NCBI GenBank assembly: GCA_036964625.1
Contig: JBALTG010000020.1
Span: 1-49,086 of the forward strand
Source of the DNA: Motiliproteus sp036964625
GTDB lineage: Bacteria; Pseudomonadota; Gammaproteobacteria; Pseudomonadales; Balneatricaceae
Length of the DNA: 49,086 bases
Direction: 5' to 3'
This document shows positions 8,834 through 17,057 of this stretch, piece by piece (the first letter of the stretch is position 1; each line of letters begins with the position of its first letter). Below the pieces are notes generated by a model. That model was not told the DNA's origin and made no database searches. It was given only the letters and a program-made list of their open reading frames with translations. The position numbers were made by a program, and so were the translations under genes.

Positions 8834-9976
8834 TTAGGACGCGGCGGTGTGGCTTGGCGCGGGCTCATCGCTGGCTTCTGGATCCAGAAACGCTGCATCC
8901 CGGTAGTTGGTCTGAATCTGTGTAAACTGATCGGCGCAGGCGAGAGCGGCTTCGATGCAGATTGGATCGAAATGACTACCGGCGTGCTTAAATAGATATG
9001 CAAACGCATCATCACAAGACCAGGCGCGTTTGTAGGGACGTTCGCTGGTCAGTGCGTCGAATACGTCTGCCACGGCCACCACTCGACCCTCGATAGGGAT
9101 GTCCTTACCTGCGAGTCCCGCCGGGTAGCCCTGGCCATCGTAGTGTTCATGGTGGCACAGGATGATGTTTCGCAGCATGTCGATATGGCGTACGTTATCG
9201 AGACCGAATTCGTCAACCGTCAGTTGCGCCATCTCCGCACCGCGCACCACGTGTAGCTTGGCCGCTGTGTATTCGTCGGCGGTCAGCTTGCCTGGCTTGA
9301 GTAGAATGGCATCCGCACTGGCAATTTTGCCGATATCATGGAGCGGCGCAAAGCGGTAGATAAACTCCACGTCCTCGTCGTCCAGGTTAAAGCGCGGCGC
9401 AATGGTTTGGGCGATCAGTCTCGCGTAGCGGGACATACGGCGCAAGTGGTTGGCAGTTTCCTCGTCACGATAGCGGGTAAACTCGCGCGCCATCGCCACT
9501 GCGCCGCCTAGCGTACGGACGTTGGCAAACTGAATCGCGATAATCGCGGCAAGGATCTTTCCATAGGACTGCAGTTGCTCCACCGTCGGTTTGTCGAAGT
9601 ATCCGGGTAGGGATGCATCGAAGAACAGAAAGCCGATCAGCTGCCCGTCAACCAGTAGTGGTTCGGTGTAGCTGGAGTGGTAGCCGGCGTTCATTACTTT
9701 GTGGCTGTGCTCCGACGGAGATCCCTGTAGCACCGACAGGTCGTCCAGCACCCTGGGTTGGCCACTTTCGGCGAGTTGTTGCAGCGAGGGCACGTCCGAC
9801 AGCTTTACCTCGTAGAAGGTCAGCGGTGCTTCCCCGTGGGTACTGTGGGCAAAGGTCTTGAGGGTGTCGCTGGGCTGGTCGTAGATGGCCACCGCGATGC
9901 GGCACAGGTGTTCGAAGCGATCACGCAGCCCCTCATGAATCTGCAGGATAGTTGCGCTGATGGAGTGGTCAAGCAT
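8834..9976 (-). CDS. GAF-like/HD-GYP domain protein, putative c-di-GMP phosphodiesterase
   Basis: A 380-aa soluble signalling protein. Residues about 15-155 look like a GAF sensor domain and about 170-345 form an HD-GYP domain. The domain shows the metal-binding HD in FAPLHDIGKIA, then HHEHYDGQGYPAGL carrying the GYP motif, and VVAVADVFDALTSERPYK. All the main HD-GYP residues are present, so hydrolysis of cyclic di-GMP is plausible by family knowledge. The start at the ATG at 9976 has AGGA upstream at suitable spacing. It is probably followed on the same strand by no partner; the small gene upstream at 10119-10340 may be cotranscribed. The signal bound by the GAF part is unknown. Confidence 0.92.
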   Translation of the reverse strand: MLDHSISATILQIHEGLRDRFEHLCRIAVAIYDQPSDTLKTFAHSTHGEAPLTFYEVKLSDVPSLQQLAESGQPRVLDDLSVLQGSPSEHSHKVMNAGYHSSYTEPLLVDGQLIGFLFFDASLPGYFDKPTVEQLQSYGKILAAIIAIQFANVRTLGGAVAMAREFTRYRDEETANHLRRMSRYARLIAQTIAPRFNLDDEDVEFIYRFAPLHDIGKIASADAILLKPGKLTADEYTAAKLHVVRGAEMAQLTVDEFGLDNVRHIDMLRNIILCHHEHYDGQGYPAGLAGKDIPIEGRVVAVADVFDALTSERPYKRAWSCDDAFAYLFKHAGSHFDPICIEAALACADQFTQIQTNYRDAAFLDPEASDEPAPSHTAAS

Positions 9977-10118
9977 TCCTTTGTCCTGCCTGTATTTAGG
10001 TGTCTTTTTAATAAAGAGGCCATGCCGGTAGCATAGCCCTAATACGTTGAAACAGGTATAAAAAATTACAAGAACAGAGGGCTCGGCTCGTGTGGCCGAG
10101 AGGCCTTAAGGCTGAGGT

Positions 10119-10340
10119 TCAGAGCTTGGCGCTTTCTGCTGCCTTGTTTAGTTGGAATTCGACACTGCGCCCCAATGCGCTAAGCAGGTCCTGCGGGTTT
10201 TCATACTCTTTTTTCTGGATGTAGCCAACGATCTCCTTGGCTAGCTTCCGGGTTGTCGCGACATCTTCGTGAGTTCTGCCGCAGCCTTCACAGTGGCTGC
10301 CTTGGTCGGTGCAATTTCCATTACAGGGGGTAAAAATCAC
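10119..10340 (-). CDS. Small DUF1289-like four-cysteine protein
   Basis: A 73-aa protein with C6, C10, C17 and C20 in CNGNCTDQGSHCEGCGRTHE, a CxxxC...CxxC layout resembling DUF1289 proteins (C-x-G-x-C...C-x-G-C-x-R-T). It probably binds zinc or an Fe-S cluster through these cysteines; this is inference. The rest is a helical tail. The start is GTG at 10340 with AAAGGA upstream at good spacing. It sits 142 bp upstream of the HD-GYP gene in the same direction. The function of the family is not established. Confidence 0.75.
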   Translation of the reverse strand: MIFTPCNGNCTDQGSHCEGCGRTHEDVATTRKLAKEIVGYIQKKEYENPQDLLSALGRSVEFQLNKAAESAKL

Positions 10341-10435
10341 TGTTTTATCCTTTGGTTATAATTGGTGTAATTATCAATAGTTGATTGTATCTGAAGTGCC
10401 GTCCATCCTGCCAGCTAGTTGCTGCAAGCAGATGA

Positions 10436-11260
10436 TTAGTGTTGTTCGCAGTCGTCGCCAGCCCTTTCTCTGGCATCCAGCAGCGCCTGCAGTTCCAGAT
10501 TCAGATAACGGCTTACAATCTCATGCGCGGTGCCATCGGTCTGCATCGTGGCGAAGGTTTGCTGCCAGGGGCGCAGTAGCGCGGCGGCGGTGTCGTTGGA
10601 CGCGACTATATAGACGCAGTGGCGACTCTGGGCTGGGCCGATCACAAAATCCGCCGGGGCCAGCTCAGGATTGGATTTAAACGCTGCGCTGAGTAGGATC
10701 GCCGAGGTAAACCAGGCGTCGATACGGCCGACCCTGAGCATATCAATGTTGGCCGTATCTCGGGTCTGCTCTAGGTAGTTGCTAACGCCTGCCCGCAGCA
10801 ACTGCGCCAGGGGCGCGGAGCCAGCCAGAACCCCGATTACGCCGCCTTGGCGGGCCTTCGAGTGGGTCAGCGGCAGTGATCCGGCACGGCTGACGTAAAA
10901 AAACTGATCATCGATAAAATGAATGGCCCACTGGAGTTGCCCCTCCCGTGAGGGGACGCGTGCTACCGGCGCCATCAGCAGATTGTTGCGGCTGCGGGCG
11001 TTTTGGAATGCGCGTTTAAACGGCATCAGGGTGACTTTGCCGGAATGTCCCAGGCGTCGGCCGATCTCCTGCATAATCTCAACCCCTAATCCTCTTGTTT
11101 GGTTGTTCTCTTGATAGGCGTAAGGCGCTAGCTCCGCGCCGACCAGGCGCAGCTCTGGTTCGGCTGGCAGTACTCCGCTGCTTGCCAGCCATAACAGAGC
11201 GCCACCCAGCAAGGTGGCAGCGAGTGATCGCAACCGGAATGAACGACGGCGGCAGCGCAT
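10436..11260 (-). CDS. Periplasmic solute-binding protein (SBP_bac_3-like)
   Basis: A 274-aa exported protein. The N-terminus has an Arg-rich region and a hydrophobic signal (LAATLLGGALLWLASSG). The mature part has the amino-acid-binding/periplasmic fold: LRLVGAELAPYAYQENNQTR at the start, GLGVEIMQEIGRRLG next and a hinge region near IGVLAGSAPLAQLLRAG. I start at the ATG at 11260 because GAGGAG sits about 6 nt upstream; the frame opens at 11281. No ABC permease or ATPase genes adjoin it, so it may be an orphan binding or sensing protein rather than a transporter part. The ligand is unknown. Confidence 0.85.
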   Translation of the reverse strand: MRCRRRSFRLRSLAATLLGGALLWLASSGVLPAEPELRLVGAELAPYAYQENNQTRGLGVEIMQEIGRRLGHSGKVTLMPFKRAFQNARSRNNLLMAPVARVPSREGQLQWAIHFIDDQFFYVSRAGSLPLTHSKARQGGVIGVLAGSAPLAQLLRAGVSNYLEQTRDTANIDMLRVGRIDAWFTSAILLSAAFKSNPELAPADFVIGPAQSRHCVYIVASNDTAAALLRPWQQTFATMQTDGTAHEIVSRYLNLELQALLDARERAGDDCEQH

Positions 11261-11384
11261 TGGCTTCTCCTCGGCAAACAACAGATCTGGTTCTGATTAT
11301 AGGTGACCGAGGGTCAAGGGTAGGGCAGCAATAGCAGGCAGCTGCGTCGCGCCTAAGGTACTGCCTAAAAGGGGGGGCTTCGTG

Positions 11385-11390
11385 TATAAT
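11385..11390 (+). promoter_or_regulatory. Candidate purB -10 box
   Basis: A consensus TATAAT preceded by TG (gtgtataat) stands 52 bp upstream of the purB start. No good -35 hexamer lies at standard spacing, so an extended -10 promoter is the likely reading. No PurR-like palindrome is visible here. Confidence 0.5.
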
Positions 11391-11442
11391 TTCGCTCTAT
11401 TTTTTTCTGATCAAATCCCTTTCCATTTAAGAGAATGTGTCC

Positions 11443-12810
11443 ATGGAGCTTTCAGCCCTTACCGCCCTGTCTCCGGTTGATGGCCGTTACGGCAGCAAAA
11501 CCGCCTCCCTGCGTCCGGTCGTCAGCGAATACGGCTTGATTCGTTTTCGGGTCGAAGTAGAGGTCCGTTGGTTGCAGCAACTAGCCAATAATTCCCAGGT
11601 CACTGAAGTGCCGGCGTTTAGCGAGCAGGCCAATCAGGTGCTCGAAAGCATTGTCAGCGACTTCAGTGAAGCCGATGCGCTGCGGGTTAAGGCGATCGAA
11701 AGTGTTACCAATCACGATGTCAAAGCGGTTGAGTATTTCATCAAGGAACGTTTTAAAGACAATGCCGAGCTGGATGCAGTCGGCGAGTTCGTTCACTTTG
11801 CCTGTACCTCCGAAGATATCAATAACCTGTCCCACGCACTGATGCTGCGCACGGCGCGGGATGAGGTGGTTGCGGTGCAGATGCAGCAGGTGATTGATGC
11901 TATCGCCACCCTGGCACATGATTTTGCCGAGCAGCCGATGCTGTCTCGCACCCACGGCCAGACAGCGTCCCCGACCACGTTGGGCAAAGAGATGGCCAAT
12001 GTGGTGGCGCGTCTGCGGCGGCAGTTGCAGCAGGTCCAGGCGGTCGAGCTGCTGGGCAAGGTCAATGGTGCGGTTGGCAACTACAACGCTCACCTGTCGG
12101 CCTATCCTGACGTGGATTGGCAGGCCAGTGCCGAACGTTTTGTGACCAGTCTTGGGCTAACCTGGAATCCCTACACCACCCAGATCGAACCGCACGATTA
12201 CATCGCCGAGCTGTTTGATGCGGTCGCGCGCTTCAATACCATTCTGATCGATTTCGATCGTGATATCTGGGGTTACGTGTCGCTGGGTTACTTTAAGCAG
12301 CGCACTATCGCGGGTGAAGTGGGCTCATCCACCATGCCGCACAAGGTCAACCCGATCGACTTCGAAAACTCAGAAGGCAATCTGGGTATCGCCAACGCGA
12401 TCATGGCGCACCTGGCCACCAAGCTGCCGATCTCACGCTGGCAGCGTGACCTGACCGACTCGACCGTGCTGCGTAACCTGGGCGTTGGCTTTGGCCAGAG
12501 TCTGATCGCCTACCAGGCCACTCTCAAAGGGATCAGCAAGCTGCAGCTCAACGCCGCGCGGATCAATGCTGATCTGGATAACAGCTGGGAAGTGCTGGCG
12601 GAGCCGATCCAGACCATCATGCGCCGTTACGGCATCGATGAGCCCTACGAGAAGCTCAAGGCGCTGACCCGTGGCAACACCATCACCAAGGAGATTCTGG
12701 CCGAGTTTGTTGAGCCTCTGGATCTGCCGGAAGACGCCAAGCAGGCGATTCGCGAGATGACACCACATAACTATATCGGTAACGCGGTGGCGCAGGCTAA
12801 AGCGATCTGA
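11443..12810 (+). CDS. purB: Adenylosuccinate lyase
   Basis: A 455-aa cytoplasmic enzyme that releases fumarate from SAICAR and from adenylosuccinate in purine synthesis. It aligns nearly end to end with E. coli PurB: MELSALTALSPVDGRYGSK at the start, then EFVHFACTSEDINNLSHAL, SRTHGQ, and the fumarase-superfamily signature GSSTMPHKVNP, which carries the mobile catalytic-loop serines. The ATG at 11443 is chosen by homology and by AAGAGA upstream; the frame has a GTG at 11437. It is monocistronic, with a TATAAT at 11385. The segment past its 3' end contains a MITE-like insertion before a hairpin terminator. Confidence 0.98.
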   Translation: MELSALTALSPVDGRYGSKTASLRPVVSEYGLIRFRVEVEVRWLQQLANNSQVTEVPAFSEQANQVLESIVSDFSEADALRVKAIESVTNHDVKAVEYFIKERFKDNAELDAVGEFVHFACTSEDINNLSHALMLRTARDEVVAVQMQQVIDAIATLAHDFAEQPMLSRTHGQTASPTTLGKEMANVVARLRRQLQQVQAVELLGKVNGAVGNYNAHLSAYPDVDWQASAERFVTSLGLTWNPYTTQIEPHDYIAELFDAVARFNTILIDFDRDIWGYVSLGYFKQRTIAGEVGSSTMPHKVNPIDFENSEGNLGIANAIMAHLATKLPISRWQRDLTDSTVLRNLGVGFGQSLIAYQATLKGISKLQLNAARINADLDNSWEVLAEPIQTIMRRYGIDEPYEKLKALTRGNTITKEILAEFVEPLDLPEDAKQAIREMTPHNYIGNAVAQAKAI

Positions 12811-12826
12811 GCGGAAGTAGAAAATT

Positions 12827-13038
12827 AGCAGCCTGTCGGACTTGACCGGTCGTCACGAGGGGAAGGCCGATTTGAGACAGTTTTCGAACTCTTTTGAGGC
12901 TAATAGTGGTTCTATTAAACGAAAAAGAGGGTGAAAAATGGCCAAAGTCGGCTTTCCTGCACGACTGCATGGATGCAGGAGGTAGAGCAACGCAGGAGCG
13001 GTTGCCGAGTAGATCAGCGTTAAGTCCGACAGGCTGCT
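12827..13038. mobile_element. MITE-like element with 17-bp perfect terminal inverted repeats
   Basis: Terminal repeats agcagcctgtcggactt at 12827-12843 and its exact reverse complement at 13022-13038 bound a 212-bp segment. No transposase frame of credible length lies inside, so it is a non-autonomous element or a MITE. It lies 17 bp past the purB stop and before the purB/metF-like terminator. No obvious target-site duplication flanks it, so the mechanism and parent IS family cannot be assigned. Confidence 0.75.
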
Positions 13039-13050
13039 GATATGTGCAGA

Positions 13051-13081
13051 AAAGGGATGAGGCACTACGCCTCATCCCTTT
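13051..13081. terminator. Bidirectional hairpin between purB and the MetF-like gene
   Basis: A perfect 13-bp stem, aaagggatgaggc (13051-13063) with gcctcatcccttt (13069-13081), has a 5-nt loop. It lies between two convergent genes, 241 bp past the purB stop and 81 bp past the MetF-like stop. Its A/T-ended arms could work on either strand, though the U-tract is short. Confidence 0.7.
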
Positions 13082-13161
13082 CACGGGTCGGTATCGATGA
13101 CCCTCTTTTCCTGGTGTGCTGATACATGCGGTCTTGTTTGGCTGCGAGTGCTAATGCGTGG

Positions 13162-14109
13162 TTAGCAAGCAGCCAGGCGCTCTTCCAGGGTGCCCTTGAG
13201 TAATTTGAATAACCGGATCGAGGCTTCGATCTCCTCTTTGCGGTTGGTCAGGCTTTCGATGTTTAGACCGACCGGAATTCCCAACGGCAGGCAGGCATCC
13301 AGGATCTGCTCCAGATTGCGCTGACAGATGCGGATCGACTGCATCAGCGGAGTGCCCGATTGCAAAATCGTATCGGCCGTCTCTGCAGGCACCGAGATCC
13401 CCAGCCACTCCATAAACTCCAGAGTCTTAGCGCTGCCGCAGGGGGTAAAAGTCAGAATGACCCGGCTGGGTTGGCGGTTCTGCTGCTGACACAGTTCGCC
13501 GTATTCCTGCAGTAGTTTAATCGTGGCCGGAGCGTTGTAGACAGCCTGGGAGATGAAGAAGTCACAGCCACTGTCGGACTTGTCGACTAAGCGTTTGTGT
13601 TCGTTGCCTTTGCAGGCATGACGTTCGGCGATGGTGACGCCGCCCAGGCTAAACTTATGCGCGGTTTCTGCCAGGGTTTGGTAGGCGTCATGCAGTGATA
13701 ACTTGATCTGGGCGTCGGCTGATGGGCTGCCCACCAGCACCAGATTGCGCACGCCGTAATCATTCCAGGCCTGGTTCAGCCATTGATCGAAACTAGCCCG
13801 GTCACGCTGCGAGACGCTTTTATAGGTGATCACCGTATGTTCGCTTTTTTGCGCCAGCAGCGCTGAATATTCGCGTGGATCGCGCGTCCCGATAAAGGGA
13901 AAGGGACGCGGCTTATCGGTACGGCTGCTCTCGTCTTGAATGTCGTAGACGATCAAGCCATCATAATCGACGTTTTCCAGCCGTTGCAGCAGTTTGGTGG
14001 CGATCTCGTCCATCTGCATATCGTCGGTGCTGCCCTTGGGTGGCGTTGTGCCAAAGAAATAAACACCTTGGGTAGAGGCCGCGAACCGTTGCTGCTGAGC
14101 GAGAGTCAT
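13162..14109 (-). CDS. MetF-like methylenetetrahydrofolate reductase family protein
   Basis: A 315-aa protein with the TIM-barrel look of the MTHFR family. Family-like elements are TPPKGSTDD near residue 23, a beta-strand GVRNLVLVGSPS, and HACKGNEHKRLVDKSDSGCD followed by FFISQAVYNA, equivalent to the MetF segment where the substrate and flavin are held. It is clearly divergent from E. coli MetF, so the reaction (FAD-dependent folate reduction) is uncertain. It is divergent from the transferase/radical SAM operon, with a 307-bp promoter spacer between them, and may belong functionally to that cluster. It ends convergently with purB. Confidence 0.7.
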   Translation of the reverse strand: MTLAQQQRFAASTQGVYFFGTTPPKGSTDDMQMDEIATKLLQRLENVDYDGLIVYDIQDESSRTDKPRPFPFIGTRDPREYSALLAQKSEHTVITYKSVSQRDRASFDQWLNQAWNDYGVRNLVLVGSPSADAQIKLSLHDAYQTLAETAHKFSLGGVTIAERHACKGNEHKRLVDKSDSGCDFFISQAVYNAPATIKLLQEYGELCQQQNRQPSRVILTFTPCGSAKTLEFMEWLGISVPAETADTILQSGTPLMQSIRICQRNLEQILDACLPLGIPVGLNIESLTNRKEEIEASIRLFKLLKGTLEERLAAC

Positions 14110-14416
14110 TTCAGATTCCTAGTGAGCGTTAATGTTGGGCTATTATAAGCACGGGGCTGTTTAATCCGTATTGGTTATATGCGGAAACCTTCTCATGTCA
14201 GCATGAGTTGGATTAATACAGTATTGTCACGGAGTTAACTTCCAACTAAAACAAGAGGTTGTTCTATCTATATTATCCGTTGGGCGAGGTTTTTTTGCGC
14301 CAGGGTCCTGGTAAAAACAGCGTGCAACCCGATGCGTAGATTGTGTTGAATGCACCTGTAACGCTTTGCTATCAGGTTGCGTCTAAGTATCAACAAATTA
14401 GCTATTAAGGATTTTT
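14110..14416. promoter_or_regulatory. Divergent intergenic region, MetF-like gene and transferase operon
   Basis: A 307-bp spacer that must carry both promoters. It is AT-rich relative to its surroundings and contains a small dyad, ctcatg-tcag-catgag (14193-14208). I see no recognised operator and no convincing gene. Confidence 0.4.
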
Positions 14417-15196
14417 GTGTCGGATAACATTATGCAAGCCGCTGCGAGCGGTTTTCAGGCTACGCTGGTTTTACTGTTTAAGCGCCCGTTAATAGGCCAG
14501 GGTAAGCAGCGCCTGGCGGCTAGCGTAGGGCCTGAGCGGGCTCGTGTTCTGGCGGAGCATTTTTTGCGCTGCGCCCTCGAAGATCTGGCTGCGTGGCAAG
14601 GGCCTGTGGTACTGGCACCTGCGGATCCGCACGATCGGGTCTGGGCCGAGCAACTGTTCGGGCGGGCCCAGGTGGTACCCCAGGGCGACGGTAATCTGGG
14701 GCAGCGCATCATCGCTCTCGATCGGCAGCTGCGCAATCTCGGGCACCGGTATCTGGTCTATATCGGCAGCGATGCCCCCGCGCTAACGCCAGGGCATTAC
14801 CGTTCGGTGCGTCATCAGCTCGCGCATACCGATGTGGTACTGAGCGCGGCAGACGATGGCGGGGTTACGATCATGGCCTGCGCACACCCCTGGCCGGTCG
14901 CATTGATCGAGCTGCCCTGGAGTACCGATCAGCTGGGCGAAACCCTGGCGGGCTGTTGTCAGCAGCAGGGATTACGGCTGAGTTATATGGAGCCGAGTTA
15001 CGATGTTGATGTTGAGCTGGATCTGCCCCGTCTAAGGGCGGATCTGGCGTCGGATGTCCGACCCGCGCGGCAAGCACTGTTTGGGCTGCTGCAGACGCTG
15101 GCGGTGAGCGGGGCTTATCCCGACGCGTGTGCCAGCTCTTATACCAGCGCTTGTGCTGACACGGACTCCTGCGCTGCGGATACGGCCTCGAATTAG
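14417..15196 (+). CDS. CofC/MobA-like nucleotidyl-/glycosyltransferase (TIGR04282-like)
   Basis: A 259-aa protein resembling the family named TIGR04282 arsenosugar biosynthesis glycosyltransferase (originally transferase 1, rSAM/selenodomain-associated). Typical parts are the N-terminal strand and loop LVLLFKRPLIGQGKQRLAAS, where family members have KxPxxGxxKTRL; then GNLGQRIIA, IGSDAPALTPGHYRS and AADDGGVTIMACAHP. The C-terminal tail from about residue 235 is odd: low-complexity and rich in Cys, Ser, Asp and Thr. The start is GTG at 14417, with AAGGA 6 nt upstream. It is the first gene of a four-gene operon. By family knowledge it probably handles a nucleotide sugar; the substrate is unknown. 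Confidence 0.8.
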   Translation: MSDNIMQAAASGFQATLVLLFKRPLIGQGKQRLAASVGPERARVLAEHFLRCALEDLAAWQGPVVLAPADPHDRVWAEQLFGRAQVVPQGDGNLGQRIIALDRQLRNLGHRYLVYIGSDAPALTPGHYRSVRHQLAHTDVVLSAADDGGVTIMACAHPWPVALIELPWSTDQLGETLAGCCQQQGLRLSYMEPSYDVDVELDLPRLRADLASDVRPARQALFGLLQTLAVSGAYPDACASSYTSACADTDSCAADTASN

Positions 15197-15216
15197 ACTG
15201 GTTTGGAGACTTTCTT

Positions 15217-16158
15217 TTGAACGACTTGAACATCATTGCCACCCAGCAGATACCAACCCATTCTCAGGATTGGTATCAGACCCCTGATAACCAACCCCGC
15301 GGTTATATCGACCCGTATGCCCTCAAAGAGTTGTGGTTTCATACCGGAACGGCGTGCAATCTGGCTTGCCCGTTTTGCCTGGAAGGCTCCGGCCCCGGCG
15401 ATCAACGGTTGCAGCTGGTGAAGCTTGCCGATGTTGTGCCTTTTATCGATGAGGCGATCGAACTGGGCGTTGAGCAGTTTTCGTTTACCGGCGGCGAGCC
15501 TTTTCTGGCCAAGGATATCGTCAAAATTCTGGGCTATGCAGCCGAGCGTCGTCCCTGTCTGGTGCTGACCAACGGTACCGAGCCCTTGTTGCAGCGGTTA
15601 CATCAGCTCGAGCCGTTGCGCCAGGCCGCGCATCTGATCAAATTCCGCATCAGCCTGGATCATTATCAGCCCGAACTTCATGATGCAGGGCGGGGCGAAT
15701 GCAGCTTTGGCAAGGCGATGGAGGGTTTGCAGCGGCTGCATCAGTTGGGCTTTGCGGTGTCGGTCGCCCGCCACATGGATGCCGATGAAGAGCGTAGCGA
15801 GGTAGATAGTCACTACCGGGCGCTGTTCCGACGCTGGGATCTGCCTGAGGATCTCAACATCGTCGCCTTTCCGGACTTTGCCGTTCCCGGTAGCCATCCG
15901 CAGGTACCGCAGGTGACCGAGCACTGCATGACCCGCTACCAAACTGCCCAGAGTCGTGGGGAGTTTATGTGTGCTTCGAGTAAAATGGTGATCAAACTGC
16001 AGGGCCGAATGCGCGTTTATGCCTGTACCCTGGTCGATGATGACTCTGAGTACGATCTGGGCGGCAGCCTGGCAGAGGCGATGCAGCAGCGGATCAGCAT
16101 GAAGCATCATCGTTGTTACAGCTGTTTTGCCTTTGGCTCCTCCTGCAGCGAGCGCTGA
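15217..16158 (+). CDS. Radical SAM enzyme with SPASM/twitch-like C-terminus
   Basis: A 313-aa radical SAM protein. C47, C51 and C54 in TACNLACPFCLEG hold the catalytic [4Fe-4S] cluster and TGGEP at 91-95 binds SAM. The C-terminus has five more cysteines: C252, C270, C300, C303 and C310, the last three in CYSCFAFGSSC. This resembles a SPASM/twitch domain that would bind an auxiliary cluster. The start is TTG at 15217 with GGAG 9 nt upstream. It sits 20 bp after the TIGR04282-like gene and 41 bp before the phosphorylase. It lacks the CNQACxHC-type motif and length of ArsS, so an ArsS reaction is not supported. The substrate is unknown. Confidence 0.9.
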   Translation: MNDLNIIATQQIPTHSQDWYQTPDNQPRGYIDPYALKELWFHTGTACNLACPFCLEGSGPGDQRLQLVKLADVVPFIDEAIELGVEQFSFTGGEPFLAKDIVKILGYAAERRPCLVLTNGTEPLLQRLHQLEPLRQAAHLIKFRISLDHYQPELHDAGRGECSFGKAMEGLQRLHQLGFAVSVARHMDADEERSEVDSHYRALFRRWDLPEDLNIVAFPDFAVPGSHPQVPQVTEHCMTRYQTAQSRGEFMCASSKMVIKLQGRMRVYACTLVDDDSEYDLGGSLAEAMQQRISMKHHRCYSCFAFGSSCSER

Positions 16159-16199
16159 AACGGCGCCTACATTATTAATTTTATAAATAAGGAATAACC

Positions 16200-17057
16200 G
16201 TGTTAGGAATTATCGGTGGTACCGGCATCTACGCGCTCGAGGGTCTGGAAGTTCTTGAGCAACATCAGATCAACACGCCCTATGGGGCGCCTTCGGGCGC
16301 GGTGATTCGAGGCCGTTTGTCCGGCCTGGAGCTGTGTTTTCTGGCGCGCCACGGCCAGGGGCATCAGCTGCTGCCCTCCGAGGTTAACTATCGGGCCAAT
16401 ATCTGGGCGCTAAAATCGATCGGCGTCACCCGGGTTGTGGCCGTTTCGGCGGTGGGGAGCCTGCGCGAAGAGATCGCGCCGGGAGATCTGTCGGTTCCCG
16501 CGCAGTATTTTGATTTCGTCAAAGGCGCTCGGGAGAAGAGTTTTTTCGGTGATGGTTTGGTGGCGCACGTGTCCAGCGCAGAGCCGACCTGTCGTAATCT
16601 GACGTCGCAGTTGCAACAGGCAGGGCAGGAGCTGGATATTACTCTGCATACCGGTAAGACCTACGCCTGCGTGGATGGCCCGCGGCTGGGCACGCGTGCC
16701 GAAAGTTTTTTCCTGCGGGGGGCGGCAGGGTGCGACTTGGTGGGCATGACCAATGTGCCCGAGGTGTTTTTAGCGCGCGAGGCACAGATCTGCTACGCCA
16801 CCCTGTGCATCGCCACCGATTACGATTGTTGGCTCGATGATCCCGCCCAGCATGTCAGTGTGGCCCAGGTGATCGCCCGTTATGGCGCCAGCCTGGAGCA
16901 GGCTAAGACGGTGCTGCATCAGTTGATTCGGGATGACGCGAAACGGCTTGATGCCGCCCCCTGTCGTTGTCGGCAGGCGCTCGATTGCGCGGTCATGACA
17001 CCCCTTGAGCATCTTAATGATGACAAAAGGGCGCTGCTGGAACTGCTTAAGCGTTGA
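16200..17057 (+). CDS. mtnP: S-methyl-5'-thioadenosine phosphorylase-type nucleoside phosphorylase
   Basis: A 285-aa member of the MTA/purine nucleoside phosphorylase family. Conserved parts are GGTGIYALEGL (phosphate loop), LARHGQGHQLLPSEVNYRAN, SAVGSLREEIAPGDL, DGPRLGTRAESFF and IATDYDCWLDD. The last carries the Asp residues that bind the adenine base in human-type MTAP and are replaced in methylthioinosine phosphorylases, so adenine specificity is likely. The start is GTG at 16200 with AAGGA upstream. Its stop overlaps the next gene's start (TTGA), so translation is coupled. By family it cleaves MTA to adenine and methylthioribose-1-phosphate. In this operon it could instead remove adenine from a 5'-deoxyadenosyl adduct. 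Confidence 0.9.
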   Translation: MLGIIGGTGIYALEGLEVLEQHQINTPYGAPSGAVIRGRLSGLELCFLARHGQGHQLLPSEVNYRANIWALKSIGVTRVVAVSAVGSLREEIAPGDLSVPAQYFDFVKGAREKSFFGDGLVAHVSSAEPTCRNLTSQLQQAGQELDITLHTGKTYACVDGPRLGTRAESFFLRGAAGCDLVGMTNVPEVFLAREAQICYATLCIATDYDCWLDDPAQHVSVAQVIARYGASLEQAKTVLHQLIRDDAKRLDAAPCRCRQALDCAVMTPLEHLNDDKRALLELLKR

